64,000 bases of DNA from Odoribacter laneus YIT 12061. Its GTDB lineage: Bacteria; Bacteroidota; Bacteroidia; Bacteroidales; Marinifilaceae. Below are positions 17,705 to 26,614 of the stretch, in pieces (position 1 is the stretch's first letter; each line of letters begins with the position of its first letter). Where the stretch lies: the NCBI RefSeq assembly GCF_000243215.1, contig NZ_JH594596.1, positions 2,221,453 to 2,285,452 on the forward strand, read 5' to 3'. The position numbers were made by a program, and so were the translations under genes. The notes under the pieces are model-generated. The model was not told the DNA's origin. It searched no databases and saw only the letters and a list, made by a program, of their open reading frames with translations.

Positions 17705-18436
17705 ATGAAAAAATTAACATTATCCCTTCTCATTAGCTGCCTGAGTAGTATTCTTTTAGCAGTCTCCACGCCCCCGATTCTTCCCATACAAGAACGAATC
17801 GAAAAAGGATTATACGCTTGTTTTACAGCACAATCCGCAGAACCACTGGCCTCTCTTTACACCGAACTGGAGAAGCAACATACACCGCTAGCCTCTTATT
17901 GGATGGCGTATACAAAATTTTACGAAGCAATATATGATTTAAAAACACAAAAAGTCGATTTAGCCAAAAACTGTATTCAGCAAGCCATAACTTTACTTGA
18001 AAATACAAAAAACAAAACATCGGAAGATTACGCTCTTTTGGCCTATATTCAAAGCTTTTCCCTACAGTATAAAACGGGGATGGAAGCCGGAAAAATTTCC
18101 AGTGAAGTCGCTGCAAACGGACAAAAAGCATTGCAACTCGATTCGACAAATTTAAGAGCCTGGTATATAGTAGGCAGCCATGATTTCTATTTACCTGCCA
18201 CCTACGGAGGAGGACAAAAAGCGGAAAGTTATTTGAAAAAAGCAATTGAACTCTCTCCTCAACCTGTAACCAATCCCTGGTTTCCTTCCTGGGGAAAAGA
18301 AGAAGCCTACGACCTGCTGATCCGGTTTTATTTAAATAAAGAGAAAACGGCAGAAGCCCGTAAATATTACGAAGCCTTAAAAGCATCTTATCCCGAAAGT
18401 TATTTAATTGTTCAATATGAAGAAAAATTCCAATAA
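17705..18436 (+). CDS. Exported TPR-like protein
   Basis: This 243-residue protein has a signal peptide (MKKLTLSLLISCLSSILLA) and a body of helical pairs with TPR-like features: YWMAYTKFYEAIYDLKTQ, GQKALQLDSTNLRAWYIVGSHDFYLP, AESYLKKAIELSP and EARKYYEALKASYPES. It probably lies in the periplasm and mediates protein contacts. It is followed after 2 nt by the receptor gene, so the two are almost certainly co-translated and may cooperate. No catalytic motif is seen. Confidence 0.75.
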   Translation: MKKLTLSLLISCLSSILLAVSTPPILPIQERIEKGLYACFTAQSAEPLASLYTELEKQHTPLASYWMAYTKFYEAIYDLKTQKVDLAKNCIQQAITLLENTKNKTSEDYALLAYIQSFSLQYKTGMEAGKISSEVAANGQKALQLDSTNLRAWYIVGSHDFYLPATYGGGQKAESYLKKAIELSPQPVTNPWFPSWGKEEAYDLLIRFYLNKEKTAEARKYYEALKASYPESYLIVQYEEKFQ

Positions 18437-18438
18437 AT

Positions 18439-20586
18439 ATGAGATTTTTTTTCTTTTCCCTGTTTATCCTCTTTGGAATTTATCCCCTTAAAGCACAAAA
18501 ATACTGGCAAGGGAAAGTACTGGATGTGAAACGTAATCCTCTATTTGCAGTAAATATTTACTTGAAGAACGATCCCAAACAAGGGACAATTTCAGATGAA
18601 CAGGGAAACTTCACCTTATTTTATTCAGATACCACGTATCCGGATACATTAGTAGTATCTTTTATCGGATATCAGGCAATCTGTTTACCTATAGACAAAA
18701 TTTCTTCGGGAAAACCGTTACAGATTATACTTCGGGAAAACAATCTGGAGCTGACAGAAATCGTCGTCAAAGCGAATCCTTCTCTCTCCCAGGAATTCTC
18801 GGTTAAAGAAATTACCCGCTTGGATATTTACAACACCCCCCTTTCTTCCGGAGATGCCTTGAAAATGATTACATTTTTGCCTTCTTCCACCAATACAACC
18901 GAAGGTGCTGAACCGGAATTACGAGGAAGTGCAGCAGGCCTGAGTAGAGTCGTCTTTAACGACGTACCTGTTTACAAACCCGTCCGAAATTCTCAAATTG
19001 ACATGCCCGGACACTTTAGTATTTTCAATACGGAATTGCTGGGAACTCAAAATATTTATGCCGGTAATCCTCCTCTTATCTACGGCAATGCTCTAGCCGG
19101 ACTGGCAGAAATCCGTACCTTAAACCGACAACCTTTACGTCAAACACAACTTTCTGCCTCTCTGGCAAATATCGGCTTGTTATATGCTCAACCTTTAGGA
19201 AAAAGAAACTTTATGCAAAGTTATGGGAATTACCAATTTTCAGTTCCTCTCCTTGGAATTAATCCGAATAAATACCTGAAGAGTTTTCGCTCTGAAGACT
19301 TAGGAATAAATCTTCATTTTGAAAACCGGAATCATTGGACTTTTAATCTTTATTCTTATGCAATAGACGAAAATTACGAAGGATATAATTATCTCTATAA
19401 TTATAAAGGAAAAGTGCAAGCGGACAAACAACGGAATTTTTATATCTTAAATCTGAAGTACCGGAAAAACCAAATGCTAATTTCGTGGAATTCAGGCTTC
19501 GACTGGTCGAGAGAAACCTATTATTTCGGTAATATCTCCTCCAGACAAAAGGAATATATTTTATATAGCGGATGGGATCTTAAATATTTTCTGAATACAG
19601 CCTTTTATTTACAAGGTGGAATATCCCTCGAACATGCCCGCAGAAATTACGGGGGGAAAAGCCCCTATTATTTTTATGCCGTTCGTCCTCAGGATCCGAT
19701 CTATCCGATGGATTTGACTATTTCAAATTCTAATCTCGAATGTTTCCTTTACTCCCGTTGGCAACCTTTTGCCCGGTTAAAAATAGGAATAGGAATCCGT
19801 AAAAATATTCCGGTGTCCGGACAAAAAAGTTACTGTTCCTATCAAAGCAATATCCGTTATACGCCGGCAGAAAATCATTCGATTCTCCTGGGTATTGGAC
19901 AATATAATGGATATTCCGTACCCGGATATTTTTTACAAGCGTATACGCCGATTTCTTCCCGCCAATATTCCTTGGAGTATCAATTCCGGAAAAAGGAAAC
20001 GGACCTGCAACTTGCCTGTTATATAAAAGAAGAAAAATATACAGATTATTTGACAGAGATAGGGACAAGTATTCCTTTAAAGAATAAACTGATTGGACTG
20101 GAAGCCGCATTCAGCCACAACTGGAGTAAATTTCACCTTTCTGTCAGCTATACTTTTCTGTATGCCCGTCAATATCAAAACGGACAACAATACAATGCCT
20201 CCAATCGAATGAATTATCTTCTAAAATTTTCAGCAACCTATCAATCTAGGCAATGGGGTTCGCTTTCCCTCTCCGGAATTGCCAGACCAGGTCTTTATTA
20301 TACCCCCGTTTATTCCGGCCTCCCAGATGCGGAGAATTCTGTTTATATCCCCCTTTACGGAACCTATCATTCCCAACGGTATTCCGCTTATTCCACTTTT
20401 GGCATCACATATAACAAAATCTTAGCTTTCAAAAAAAATTATATGGTTTTATTCGCCACACTCAATAATATTTTAAACCGGAAAAATCAAAACGATATAT
20501 TTTACGCATCCGACTATTCCCATATTTCCCAATATACTTATTATGCCAAAAGAATGTTGTATTTTGGTTTGCAATATAATTTTTAA
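18439..20586 (+). CDS. TonB-dependent outer-membrane receptor with carboxypeptidase-like N-domain
   Basis: This is a 715-residue outer-membrane receptor. After a signal peptide (to about residue 19) comes a CarboxypepD_reg-like beta-sandwich (YWQGKVLDVKRNPLFAVNIYLKND ... ISFIGYQAICLPI, about 20-105), then a plug domain (residues 115-220, with SGDALKMITFLPSS and ELRGSAAGLSRVVFNDVPVY), and a beta-barrel ending in an aromatic Phe (LYFGLQYNF), as needed for BAM assembly. It is short for a SusC and has no SusD partner, so small-molecule, metal or peptide import is as likely as glycan import. It ends the palindrome-controlled cluster. Confidence 0.88.
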   Translation: MRFFFFSLFILFGIYPLKAQKYWQGKVLDVKRNPLFAVNIYLKNDPKQGTISDEQGNFTLFYSDTTYPDTLVVSFIGYQAICLPIDKISSGKPLQIILRENNLELTEIVVKANPSLSQEFSVKEITRLDIYNTPLSSGDALKMITFLPSSTNTTEGAEPELRGSAAGLSRVVFNDVPVYKPVRNSQIDMPGHFSIFNTELLGTQNIYAGNPPLIYGNALAGLAEIRTLNRQPLRQTQLSASLANIGLLYAQPLGKRNFMQSYGNYQFSVPLLGINPNKYLKSFRSEDLGINLHFENRNHWTFNLYSYAIDENYEGYNYLYNYKGKVQADKQRNFYILNLKYRKNQMLISWNSGFDWSRETYYFGNISSRQKEYILYSGWDLKYFLNTAFYLQGGISLEHARRNYGGKSPYYFYAVRPQDPIYPMDLTISNSNLECFLYSRWQPFARLKIGIGIRKNIPVSGQKSYCSYQSNIRYTPAENHSILLGIGQYNGYSVPGYFLQAYTPISSRQYSLEYQFRKKETDLQLACYIKEEKYTDYLTEIGTSIPLKNKLIGLEAAFSHNWSKFHLSVSYTFLYARQYQNGQQYNASNRMNYLLKFSATYQSRQWGSLSLSGIARPGLYYTPVYSGLPDAENSVYIPLYGTYHSQRYSAYSTFGITYNKILAFKKNYMVLFATLNNILNRKNQNDIFYASDYSHISQYTYYAKRMLYFGLQYNF

Positions 20587-20625
20587 ACATTAAATTGCCT
20601 TTTTACGTAAAAAAAAGAAAAACTT

Positions 20626-21135
20626 ATGGAAGAAAGAAAAATTACTATGCACGGAAACGCCCTTACATTAGTAGGGAAAGCGATCCAAGTGGGCGAAAAA
20701 GCTCCCGTATTTTATGGACTAGGAAAAAAATTGGAGCCTGTCAGTCTGGAAGAATTTGCAGATAAAACAGTGGTCATATCGGCCTTCCCCTCTATCGATA
20801 CTCCTGTATGTTCTGCACAAATGCATCATTTCAATAAAATGGCCACCGATTTCAATAAAGATGTCGTCATTTTAGCCATCTCCTGCGACCTCCCTTTTGC
20901 ACTGAATCGTTACTGTGCAGCCGAAGGCATCGACCGGGTGATTACGTTATCCGACTATAAAGATCTGGAATTCGGTTTAAAATATGGCTTCCTCATCGAA
21001 GAGTTGCGGCTGCTCACCCGGGGAATCGTCATTATCGGCAAAGATCAAAAGGTAAAATATGTAGAATATGTCCCGGAAATCACAGCAGAACCGGACTATG
21101 AAAAAGCAATGGAAGCTCTCAGGCAACTTTCGTAG
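20626..21135 (+). CDS. tpx: Thiol peroxidase (Tpx-type peroxiredoxin)
   Basis: Tpx reduces hydrogen and organic peroxides using thioredoxin. The 169-residue protein matches the atypical 2-Cys Tpx family: the peroxidatic Cys62 sits in PSIDTPVCSAQ and the resolving Cys97 in DLPFALNRYC. ITLSDYKDLEFGLKYGFLI and the LTRGIVIIGKDQKVKYVEYVPEI tail are also typical. No signal peptide is visible, so it is cytosolic here. It lies 39 nt after the receptor gene and converges with ribH over a shared terminator; it may have its own promoter. Confidence 0.95.
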   Translation: MEERKITMHGNALTLVGKAIQVGEKAPVFYGLGKKLEPVSLEEFADKTVVISAFPSIDTPVCSAQMHHFNKMATDFNKDVVILAISCDLPFALNRYCAAEGIDRVITLSDYKDLEFGLKYGFLIEELRLLTRGIVIIGKDQKVKYVEYVPEITAEPDYEKAMEALRQLS

Positions 21136-21151
21136 CATCGACAAAAAATAA

Positions 21152-21184
21152 CCGGATTTTCGATGAAATTTATCGAAAATCCGG
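21152..21184. terminator. Bidirectional terminator between tpx and ribH
   Basis: CCGGATTTTCGAT (21152-21164) and ATCGAAAATCCGG (21172-21184) form a perfect 13-bp stem. A-rich sequence on the left and T-rich sequence on the right give U-runs in both directions, so it can end both the rightward tpx and the leftward rib transcript. Confidence 0.88.
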
Positions 21185-21202
21185 ACATTTTTAACAGTCG
21201 AA

Positions 21203-21664
21203 TCAGATTTGCCGGAGCAAGTTAACCATCTCAATAGCACTGCTAACCGCATCAAATCCCTTATTTCCGGCTTTCGTCCCAGCCCTCTCTACGGCTTGTT
21301 CGATGGAATCCGTCGTCAATATACCAAAAATGACTGGTACTCCGGTTTGTATACCTGCTTGTGCCACTCCTTTCGTAGCCTCCGTAGCCACCATATCAAA
21401 ATGAGGGGTTGCCCCGCGGATAACAGCCCCCAAACAGACAACAGCATCGTATTTTTTACTCTCGGCCATCTTTTTCGCCACCAGCGGAATCTCAAACGCT
21501 CCCGGCACCCAAGCTACTTCCAGGTTGTTTTCATCTCCTCCGTGGCGGACAAAAGCATCTACTGCTCCTCCCAATAATTTAGCCGTAATAAACTCGTTAA
21601 AACGTCCGGCAACAATCCCTATACGTTGCCCTTCCGCCAATAATTTTCCTTCTAAAATTTTCAT
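21203..21664 (-). CDS. ribH: 6,7-dimethyl-8-ribityllumazine synthase
   Basis: RibH condenses the ribityl-diaminouracil with dihydroxybutanone phosphate to form lumazine, the penultimate step to riboflavin. The 153 residues are the standard length. Recognisable are [59 protein letters not shown] (the conserved active-site His lies in this block) and [16 protein letters not shown]. It is last in the leftward ribD-ribE-ribBA-ribH operon, 21 nt after ribBA, and therefore under the FMN riboswitch upstream of ribD. Confidence 0.97.
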   Translation of the reverse strand: MKILEGKLLAEGQRIGIVAGRFNEFITAKLLGGAVDAFVRHGGDENNLEVAWVPGAFEIPLVAKKMAESKKYDAVVCLGAVIRGATPHFDMVATEATKGVAQAGIQTGVPVIFGILTTDSIEQAVERAGTKAGNKGFDAVSSAIEMVNLLRQI

Positions 21665-21685
21665 GGTATTCGATAGTATTAATTA

Positions 21686-22939
21686 TTATTTATTTTCTTT
21701 ATTCTCCAATACTTCTTCTTTTTTCCAATCGTTCCGCACATGCAAAATATGCCCCATTTTTTTGTATTTGGTATACATATAAAATTCATTCTTCTCGTTA
21801 CAGGTCATCTCTATCGGTTCCCGTCCCACGATTTCCAACCCGTAACCGTCCAGGCCTTTTATTTTTAACGGATTGTTTGTCATCAGAATCATCTTTTTTA
21901 CCCCCAGATCGGCCAATATTTCCGCGCCCGTACCATACTCCCGCAAATCGGCTTTGAATCCAAGTGCCAAATTAGCTTCCACAGTATCCATGCCTCCATC
22001 CTGCAAGTGATAAGCCTTCAATTTATTGATCAGACCGATGCCCCGGCCTTCCTGCCGCATATACAACAATACCCCGCGTCCAGCCTTTTCTATCCGGCGT
22101 AAAGCCTCTGCCAATTGTTCCCCGCAATCGCAGCGCAAAGAACCGAAGGCGTCTCCCGTCAGGCATTCCGAATGTACCCGGCACAATACCGGTTCTCCGT
22201 CAGCAATATTCCCCTTTACTAATGCAACATGATGTTCCCCACTGATTTTATTAACATAACCATAAGCTTTGAATATACCATATTTCGTCGGCATTTCAGC
22301 TTCAGTAACCCTTTCGATCAGTATTTCAGTTTTCCGGCGATAAGCTATCAGGTCAGCTACAGAAATAATTTTCAACTTATGCTTTTTAGCAAAAGCTACT
22401 AATTCGGTTGTCCGCATCATCGTACCGTCCTCCCGCATAATTTCGCAACACAAACCACATTCTTTCAATCGGGCAATTTTCATCAGATCGACCGTTGCTT
22501 CTGTATGTCCCATTCGCTCCAGAACTCCTCCAGCTTTTGCTTCCAACGGAAACATATGGCCGGGACGACGGAAATCCGCAGGCTTTGCCCCTTCCTCCAC
22601 ACATTTCATAGCTGTTACAGAACGCTCTAAAGCAGAAATTCCCGTGGAAGTAGAAATATGATCGATCGATACCGTAAAAGCCGTAGCATGGTTATCCGTG
22701 TTATTGGCTACCATCTGCTGCAAATTCAATTTTTCCGTCAAAGCTTTACTCATCGGCATACAAATCAATCCCTTCGCATAGGACGCCATAAAATTTACAT
22801 TTTCTAAAGTAGCATGTTCTGCCGCACATATTAAATCCCCCTCATTTTCCCGGTCAGGATCGTCGACCACCACAATCATCCTACCAGCTTTTAAGTCAGC
22901 CACGGCTTCTTCTATCGTATTAAACTTAATTTCTTCCAT
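21686..22939 (-). CDS. ribBA: Bifunctional DHBP synthase / GTP cyclohydrolase II
   Basis: This fused enzyme makes both precursors of riboflavin. The N-terminal half (about 1-200) is 3,4-dihydroxy-2-butanone-4-phosphate synthase, with the acidic [10 protein letters not shown] loop, [11 protein letters not shown] and [10 protein letters not shown]. The C-terminal half (about 205-400) is GTP cyclohydrolase II, with the zinc-binding [21 protein letters not shown], the [13 protein letters not shown] loop and [10 protein letters not shown]. Both active sites look intact. It is the third gene of the rib operon, 54 nt after ribE and 21 nt before ribH. Confidence 0.97.
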   Translation of the reverse strand: MEEIKFNTIEEAVADLKAGRMIVVVDDPDRENEGDLICAAEHATLENVNFMASYAKGLICMPMSKALTEKLNLQQMVANNTDNHATAFTVSIDHISTSTGISALERSVTAMKCVEEGAKPADFRRPGHMFPLEAKAGGVLERMGHTEATVDLMKIARLKECGLCCEIMREDGTMMRTTELVAFAKKHKLKIISVADLIAYRRKTEILIERVTEAEMPTKYGIFKAYGYVNKISGEHHVALVKGNIADGEPVLCRVHSECLTGDAFGSLRCDCGEQLAEALRRIEKAGRGVLLYMRQEGRGIGLINKLKAYHLQDGGMDTVEANLALGFKADLREYGTGAEILADLGVKKMILMTNNPLKIKGLDGYGLEIVGREPIEMTCNEKNEFYMYTKYKKMGHILHVRNDWKKEEVLENKENK

Positions 22940-22993
22940 AACGTTTTAGTTAAATATAAGCTCGTTAAATAATCTCATGTATGTATTTCCTTT

Positions 22994-23629
22994 TCAAAAT
23001 CCATTTGCTTCTAAAAATGACAAACTCAAACCTTTTGTATTCTCTTTTCCCATCAATTTTTCCACATAGCGGACAATCATATCATTTTCTAAATTTACGA
23101 TATCTCCGGTACGTTTGCGGAGCAGAGTCGTCTCTTCCTGGGTATGAGGGATCACAGACACCCGGAAAACAGCCTCATCTACATAAGCAATTGTAAGGCT
23201 CACTCCATCTATAGCAATAGAACCTTTCTGAACGATATATCTTAAAAGATCAGCCCCTGTACTAACCGTAAACCACAAGGCATTATCCTCCCGTTGCACG
23301 TCCACGATCCGGCCGGTCCCATCGATATGTCCGGCCACCAAATGTCCTCCCAAACGACTGTTTAAACAAAGAGCACGTTCCAGATTTACCGGATCCCCCG
23401 GCCGTAACAATCCCAGATTACTGCGCCTCATGGTCTCCGGCATAACATCAGCCCGGAAAAAAGAATCTCCTAAAAAAGTTACGGTAAGGCAAACGCCGTT
23501 TGTCGCAATACTATCTCCGATTTTCGTATCTTTCAGCACTTTTTCCGCTTCTACTTCTATCACTACACTTTTCCCGCCCCGAAGCATACTCTTTATTTTT
23601 CCGATTTCTTCTATTATTCCTGTAAACAT
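22994..23629 (-). CDS. ribE: Riboflavin synthase, alpha chain
   Basis: This enzyme dismutates two lumazine molecules into riboflavin. The two lumazine-binding barrels are visible as a repeat: MFTGIIEEIGKIKSML ... GDSIATNGVCLTV in the first half and LVAGHIDGTGRIVDVQ ... GSIAIDGVSLTI in the second. The 211 residues are the usual length, with a slightly extended C-terminus (KENTKGLSLSFLEANGF). The gene lies 10 nt after ribD, within the riboswitch-controlled operon. Confidence 0.96.
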   Translation of the reverse strand: MFTGIIEEIGKIKSMLRGGKSVVIEVEAEKVLKDTKIGDSIATNGVCLTVTFLGDSFFRADVMPETMRRSNLGLLRPGDPVNLERALCLNSRLGGHLVAGHIDGTGRIVDVQREDNALWFTVSTGADLLRYIVQKGSIAIDGVSLTIAYVDEAVFRVSVIPHTQEETTLLRKRTGDIVNLENDMIVRYVEKLMGKENTKGLSLSFLEANGF

Positions 23630-23639
23630 ATTTTCCTTA

Positions 23640-24752
23640 TTATTTTTTTACTTTTCCACGGATCAGAAAATCCATTCCGATTTTTTCCGCCTGCAGATCC
23701 TGCAAAACCACAGCATCCGACATCCGTCCGAAACCCTTCCCTTCTACGGGAGTCTTAGCTTCCCTGCCTCCAATCAGTTTCGGGGCAATAAAAGCAAAAA
23801 CTTCATCCACTAAATTCTCCTGTAAAAAAGTATAATTCAATTCCCCTCCTCCTTCCAATAAAACGGAATCTATCCCCAGCCCTCCCAATTTATTCAACAT
23901 ATCCTTCAATGCGACCTTTCCTTCCTTTCTGGCACAAAGCAAAGTTCGCACACCGGCTTTCCGCAGCTCTTCCAAGACTTCTTCTTCAGCCGCCGTATAA
24001 GCAACAATAAGCGGATATTCCCGGGCTGTACGGACGAGCTGCGAATCGAGAGCGATATCGGCTTTTGTACAGACAACAATACGCACCGGCTGGCGGTGTT
24101 TATCTTCCAAACGACAATTCAAAAGAGGATCATCCGCCCTCACTGTCCCGGCTCCCACCAGAATTCCCCTATACTCAGACCGCATTTGATGTACCCGCAG
24201 CCGGGCAGCCTCTGCGGTAACCCATTTCGAATCCCCTTCCGCCGTCGCTATTTTACCATCCAAAGTCATAGCGGTCTTTAAAGCAACCCAAGGTTGTTTT
24301 GTCGTTATGTATTTTAAAAATATCCGATTTTGCTCCCTCAGCAGTTCTTGTTCTATACCGACAACGACTTCTATTCCAGCATTCCTCAATTTTTCAATCC
24401 CTTTGCCAGCGACCAAAGGATTAGGATCTGTAAGCCCTACTACCACCCGAGCAATTCCCTTTTCAATTACAATATCCGTACAAGGAGGGGTTTTCCCATA
24501 ATGACAACAAGGCTCTAACGTCACATACAAGGCAGCGCCCCGGGTATCTTCCGTACAATTCTTAAAAGCATTCCGTTCAGCATGTAAGCCTCCATAAAAT
24601 TCATGCCAGCCTTCCCCGATAATCCGTCCTTCTTTTACAACGACAGCCCCCACTAAGGGATTGGGATTGACAAACCCTTTTCCCCGGTCCGCCAATTCCA
24701 TTGCCCGTCGCATAAAACGGCAATCTTCTGCAGAAAAATTTTGTTTTTCCAT
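23640..24752 (-). CDS. ribD: Bifunctional riboflavin deaminase/reductase RibD
   Basis: RibD deaminates the pyrimidine intermediate and then reduces its ribosyl side chain. I choose the ATG at 24752 (MEKQNFSAEDCRFM), giving 370 residues; the open frame reaches 24800 but would then start inside the terminator stem. The deaminase domain (about 1-145) has the zinc motif HAERNAF with PCCHYGKTPPC. The reductase domain (about 150-365) has KTAMTLDGKIAT, VGAGTVRADDPLL and LLEGGGELNYTFL. It is the first gene of the rib operon and directly follows the FMN riboswitch and terminator. Confidence 0.96.
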   Translation of the reverse strand: MEKQNFSAEDCRFMRRAMELADRGKGFVNPNPLVGAVVVKEGRIIGEGWHEFYGGLHAERNAFKNCTEDTRGAALYVTLEPCCHYGKTPPCTDIVIEKGIARVVVGLTDPNPLVAGKGIEKLRNAGIEVVVGIEQELLREQNRIFLKYITTKQPWVALKTAMTLDGKIATAEGDSKWVTAEAARLRVHQMRSEYRGILVGAGTVRADDPLLNCRLEDKHRQPVRIVVCTKADIALDSQLVRTAREYPLIVAYTAAEEEVLEELRKAGVRTLLCARKEGKVALKDMLNKLGGLGIDSVLLEGGGELNYTFLQENLVDEVFAFIAPKLIGGREAKTPVEGKGFGRMSDAVVLQDLQAEKIGMDFLIRGKVKK

Positions 24753-24770
24753 AACCAAATCCCTCAAAAC

Positions 24771-24796
24771 AAAAAACCCGAACTTATCAGTTCGGG
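24771..24796 (-). terminator. Riboswitch-controlled intrinsic terminator before ribD
   Basis: On the minus strand CCCGAACTGATAAGTTCGGG (24777-24796) folds into an 8-bp stem with a short loop and is followed by a run of six U. It lies between the FMN aptamer and the ribD start, so FMN binding should favour premature termination of the rib operon. Confidence 0.9.
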
Positions 24797-24846
24797 GCAA
24801 TATTATATCAATCTATATAAAGATAGATCTACCTTTATCTTTATTC

Positions 24847-24957
24847 CTTCTATCATCCGGACTATACCGTCGGTACCGGATTTCCACCGGTTCAGTCTTC
24901 TGAAAAGAAGAGTCGCGGACTATCACCGCCGGTAGGGAGTTACACCCTGCCCCGAAG
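24847..24957 (-). promoter_or_regulatory. FMN riboswitch (RFN element)
   Basis: Read leftward, the sequence shows the conserved RFN blocks in order: CTTCGGGGCAGGGTG, ACTCCCTACCGGCGGTGATAG, CCGCGA, a variable hairpin (about 24892-24911), then GGTGGAAATCCGGTACCGAC, GGTATAGTCCGGATG and a closing GAAGG. It binds FMN and switches off riboflavin synthesis. With the terminator at 24771-24796 the mechanism is transcriptional attenuation. Confidence 0.96.
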
Positions 24958-24975
24958 AAATATTTATATTCTCCA

Positions 24976-25006
24976 CAAAAATAATGATTTCAACAGGAAT
25001 TACAAA
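24976..25006 (-). promoter_or_regulatory. Promoter of the rib operon
   Basis: TTTG (25003-25006) and TATTTTTG (24976-24983) on the minus strand are 19 nt apart, matching the Bacteroidetes consensus. Transcription would start near 24969, about 12 nt before the FMN aptamer. Confidence 0.75.
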
Positions 25007-25043
25007 ACTTATATCCAGTTTATTTTCTTTCTTAGTCTCCAGA

Positions 25044-26564
25044 CTAAAAACCGAAATCATCAATCTGTACCTCCTTTTTTTCTGTTTCCTTAAAGCGACG
25101 GGCTTCTACCTGAACAGGATTTCCTTCAATGTGAATAGCCCTGAAAGGCCGGACGGGACATACGTATTCACATCCACCACATCCCACACAAATCTCCGGA
25201 TTCACCTGAGGAATTGTCAACCCGTTCTTATAGGGAACCATCGTTACAGCCTGAGTCGGACAATGTTCAGAACAAGCCCCACAACTGGTTTCATCGGTAT
25301 TGACAATGCAATTCTCCACCAGAAAAACGACCCGCCCTACTTGTGTCACATGCTTTTTCTCTTTAGTCAAAGGTAAAATCGCACCGTTCGGACATACCTC
25401 CGAGCAAACCGTACAGTCAAAATTACAAAAACCATCGTCAAAATACATCTTCGGTTGCATCATCCCTCCCAAACCGTATTCCATAAAGGCAGGCTTCAAA
25501 ACATGAGAAGGACATTTGGCAATACAAAGATGGCAAGCCGTACAGTGTTTCAAAAGATGCTCCGTACTCACTGCTCCCGGAGGACTTATAGGATACTCCC
25601 GCTTATAAGCTTTATGCCGGACAAATGCACCAACTTTTTCCTGAGCCATTGCTTTCGGCACAACCAAAGCAGTGGCAAAGGCCGTAACCAAAAAACGGCG
25701 CTTGGATTCATCGGTCACTTTTACGACATTTTCCACAGGCTTTCCCTTCTTTAAAGGAGAAAAAGCAATCGCCCGCTGACGGCAATTCCCAATACAATCA
25801 AAACAATCCACACAACGGCTATAATCAATTCGATGCTTTTTACTATCAATACAGGAACTCTTACATTTCAAAGCACACAATCCGCAGCCGTTACATTTAG
25901 CCGTATCAATGCGCAGCTTAAACAGGGAATACTTCGACAGAAAACCGAGGACAGTACCTACCGGACATATCGTATTACAATAAGTCCTTCCGGAACGCCA
26001 AGCCAGTATTCCCACCCCTCCCAGTGTCAGCAATGCAATTAAAAAAGCAAATGTACTGAGGATCGTCACATGAACATAATAAAAAGTATAATTACCGAAC
26101 TTTGTAAATAACCAGGCTAAACCATTATTTCCTACTAAATACAAAGGCCTGAAGATATCAGTCGCCATTCGCCCATAAGCACTGTAAGGATCGAACAAAC
26201 TCAAGACAAAAGTAAATCCAAACAAAAAAGCGATTCCAATCCCGCCCACAACAAGCCAACGCACCACGTTCCGGGCTGGTCTATAACCGTATTTTTTCTT
26301 TTTATTCCATCGTTTGGAAACCCAGATAATTCCATCCTGAAAAATACCCAAAGGACAGACAGAAGAACAATACACCCGTCCCAAAAGAAAAGTCAAAACG
26401 ATCCAGAAAACCAATATCCCCCCGCTTACCGCCATCAAAGCAGGTATAAACTGAACCCGGGGAAGAAAAGATCTCACACCGCTTATGCCCGCAAAATCCA
26501 GAAAATAAAAAGTAATCAGGGCAAAAAATACCACCGACACCAGAATACGTAACGTTCTCCACAT
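25044..26564 (-). CDS. Membrane polyferredoxin: NapH-NapG-like fusion with six [4Fe-4S] motifs
   Basis: In this 506-residue protein, residues 1-285 look like NapH: about four membrane helices, two CX3CP motifs (Cys66/70 and Cys196/200), and two ferredoxin motifs (Cys224-234 and Cys251-261). Residues 286-506 look like NapG: a twin-arginine-like segment KRRFLVTAFATALVVPKAMA (289-307) and then four more cluster motifs (Cys341-351, 380-391, 419-435, 459-469). The second half would thus sit outside the membrane and the protein could pass electrons from quinol or cytoplasmic donors to the periplasm. No nap reductase genes are nearby. It is the last gene of a four-gene operon with a Tat-exported DUF362 protein. 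The partner is unknown. Confidence 0.83.
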   Translation of the reverse strand: MWRTLRILVSVVFFALITFYFLDFAGISGVRSFLPRVQFIPALMAVSGGILVFWIVLTFLLGRVYCSSVCPLGIFQDGIIWVSKRWNKKKKYGYRPARNVVRWLVVGGIGIAFLFGFTFVLSLFDPYSAYGRMATDIFRPLYLVGNNGLAWLFTKFGNYTFYYVHVTILSTFAFLIALLTLGGVGILAWRSGRTYCNTICPVGTVLGFLSKYSLFKLRIDTAKCNGCGLCALKCKSSCIDSKKHRIDYSRCVDCFDCIGNCRQRAIAFSPLKKGKPVENVVKVTDESKRRFLVTAFATALVVPKAMAQEKVGAFVRHKAYKREYPISPPGAVSTEHLLKHCTACHLCIAKCPSHVLKPAFMEYGLGGMMQPKMYFDDGFCNFDCTVCSEVCPNGAILPLTKEKKHVTQVGRVVFLVENCIVNTDETSCGACSEHCPTQAVTMVPYKNGLTIPQVNPEICVGCGGCEYVCPVRPFRAIHIEGNPVQVEARRFKETEKKEVQIDDFGF

Positions 26565-26614
26565 ATCTATTAGCGTTCAGAAACCGGAAACCTGATTTCC
26601 TGTTTTCTCATTCT

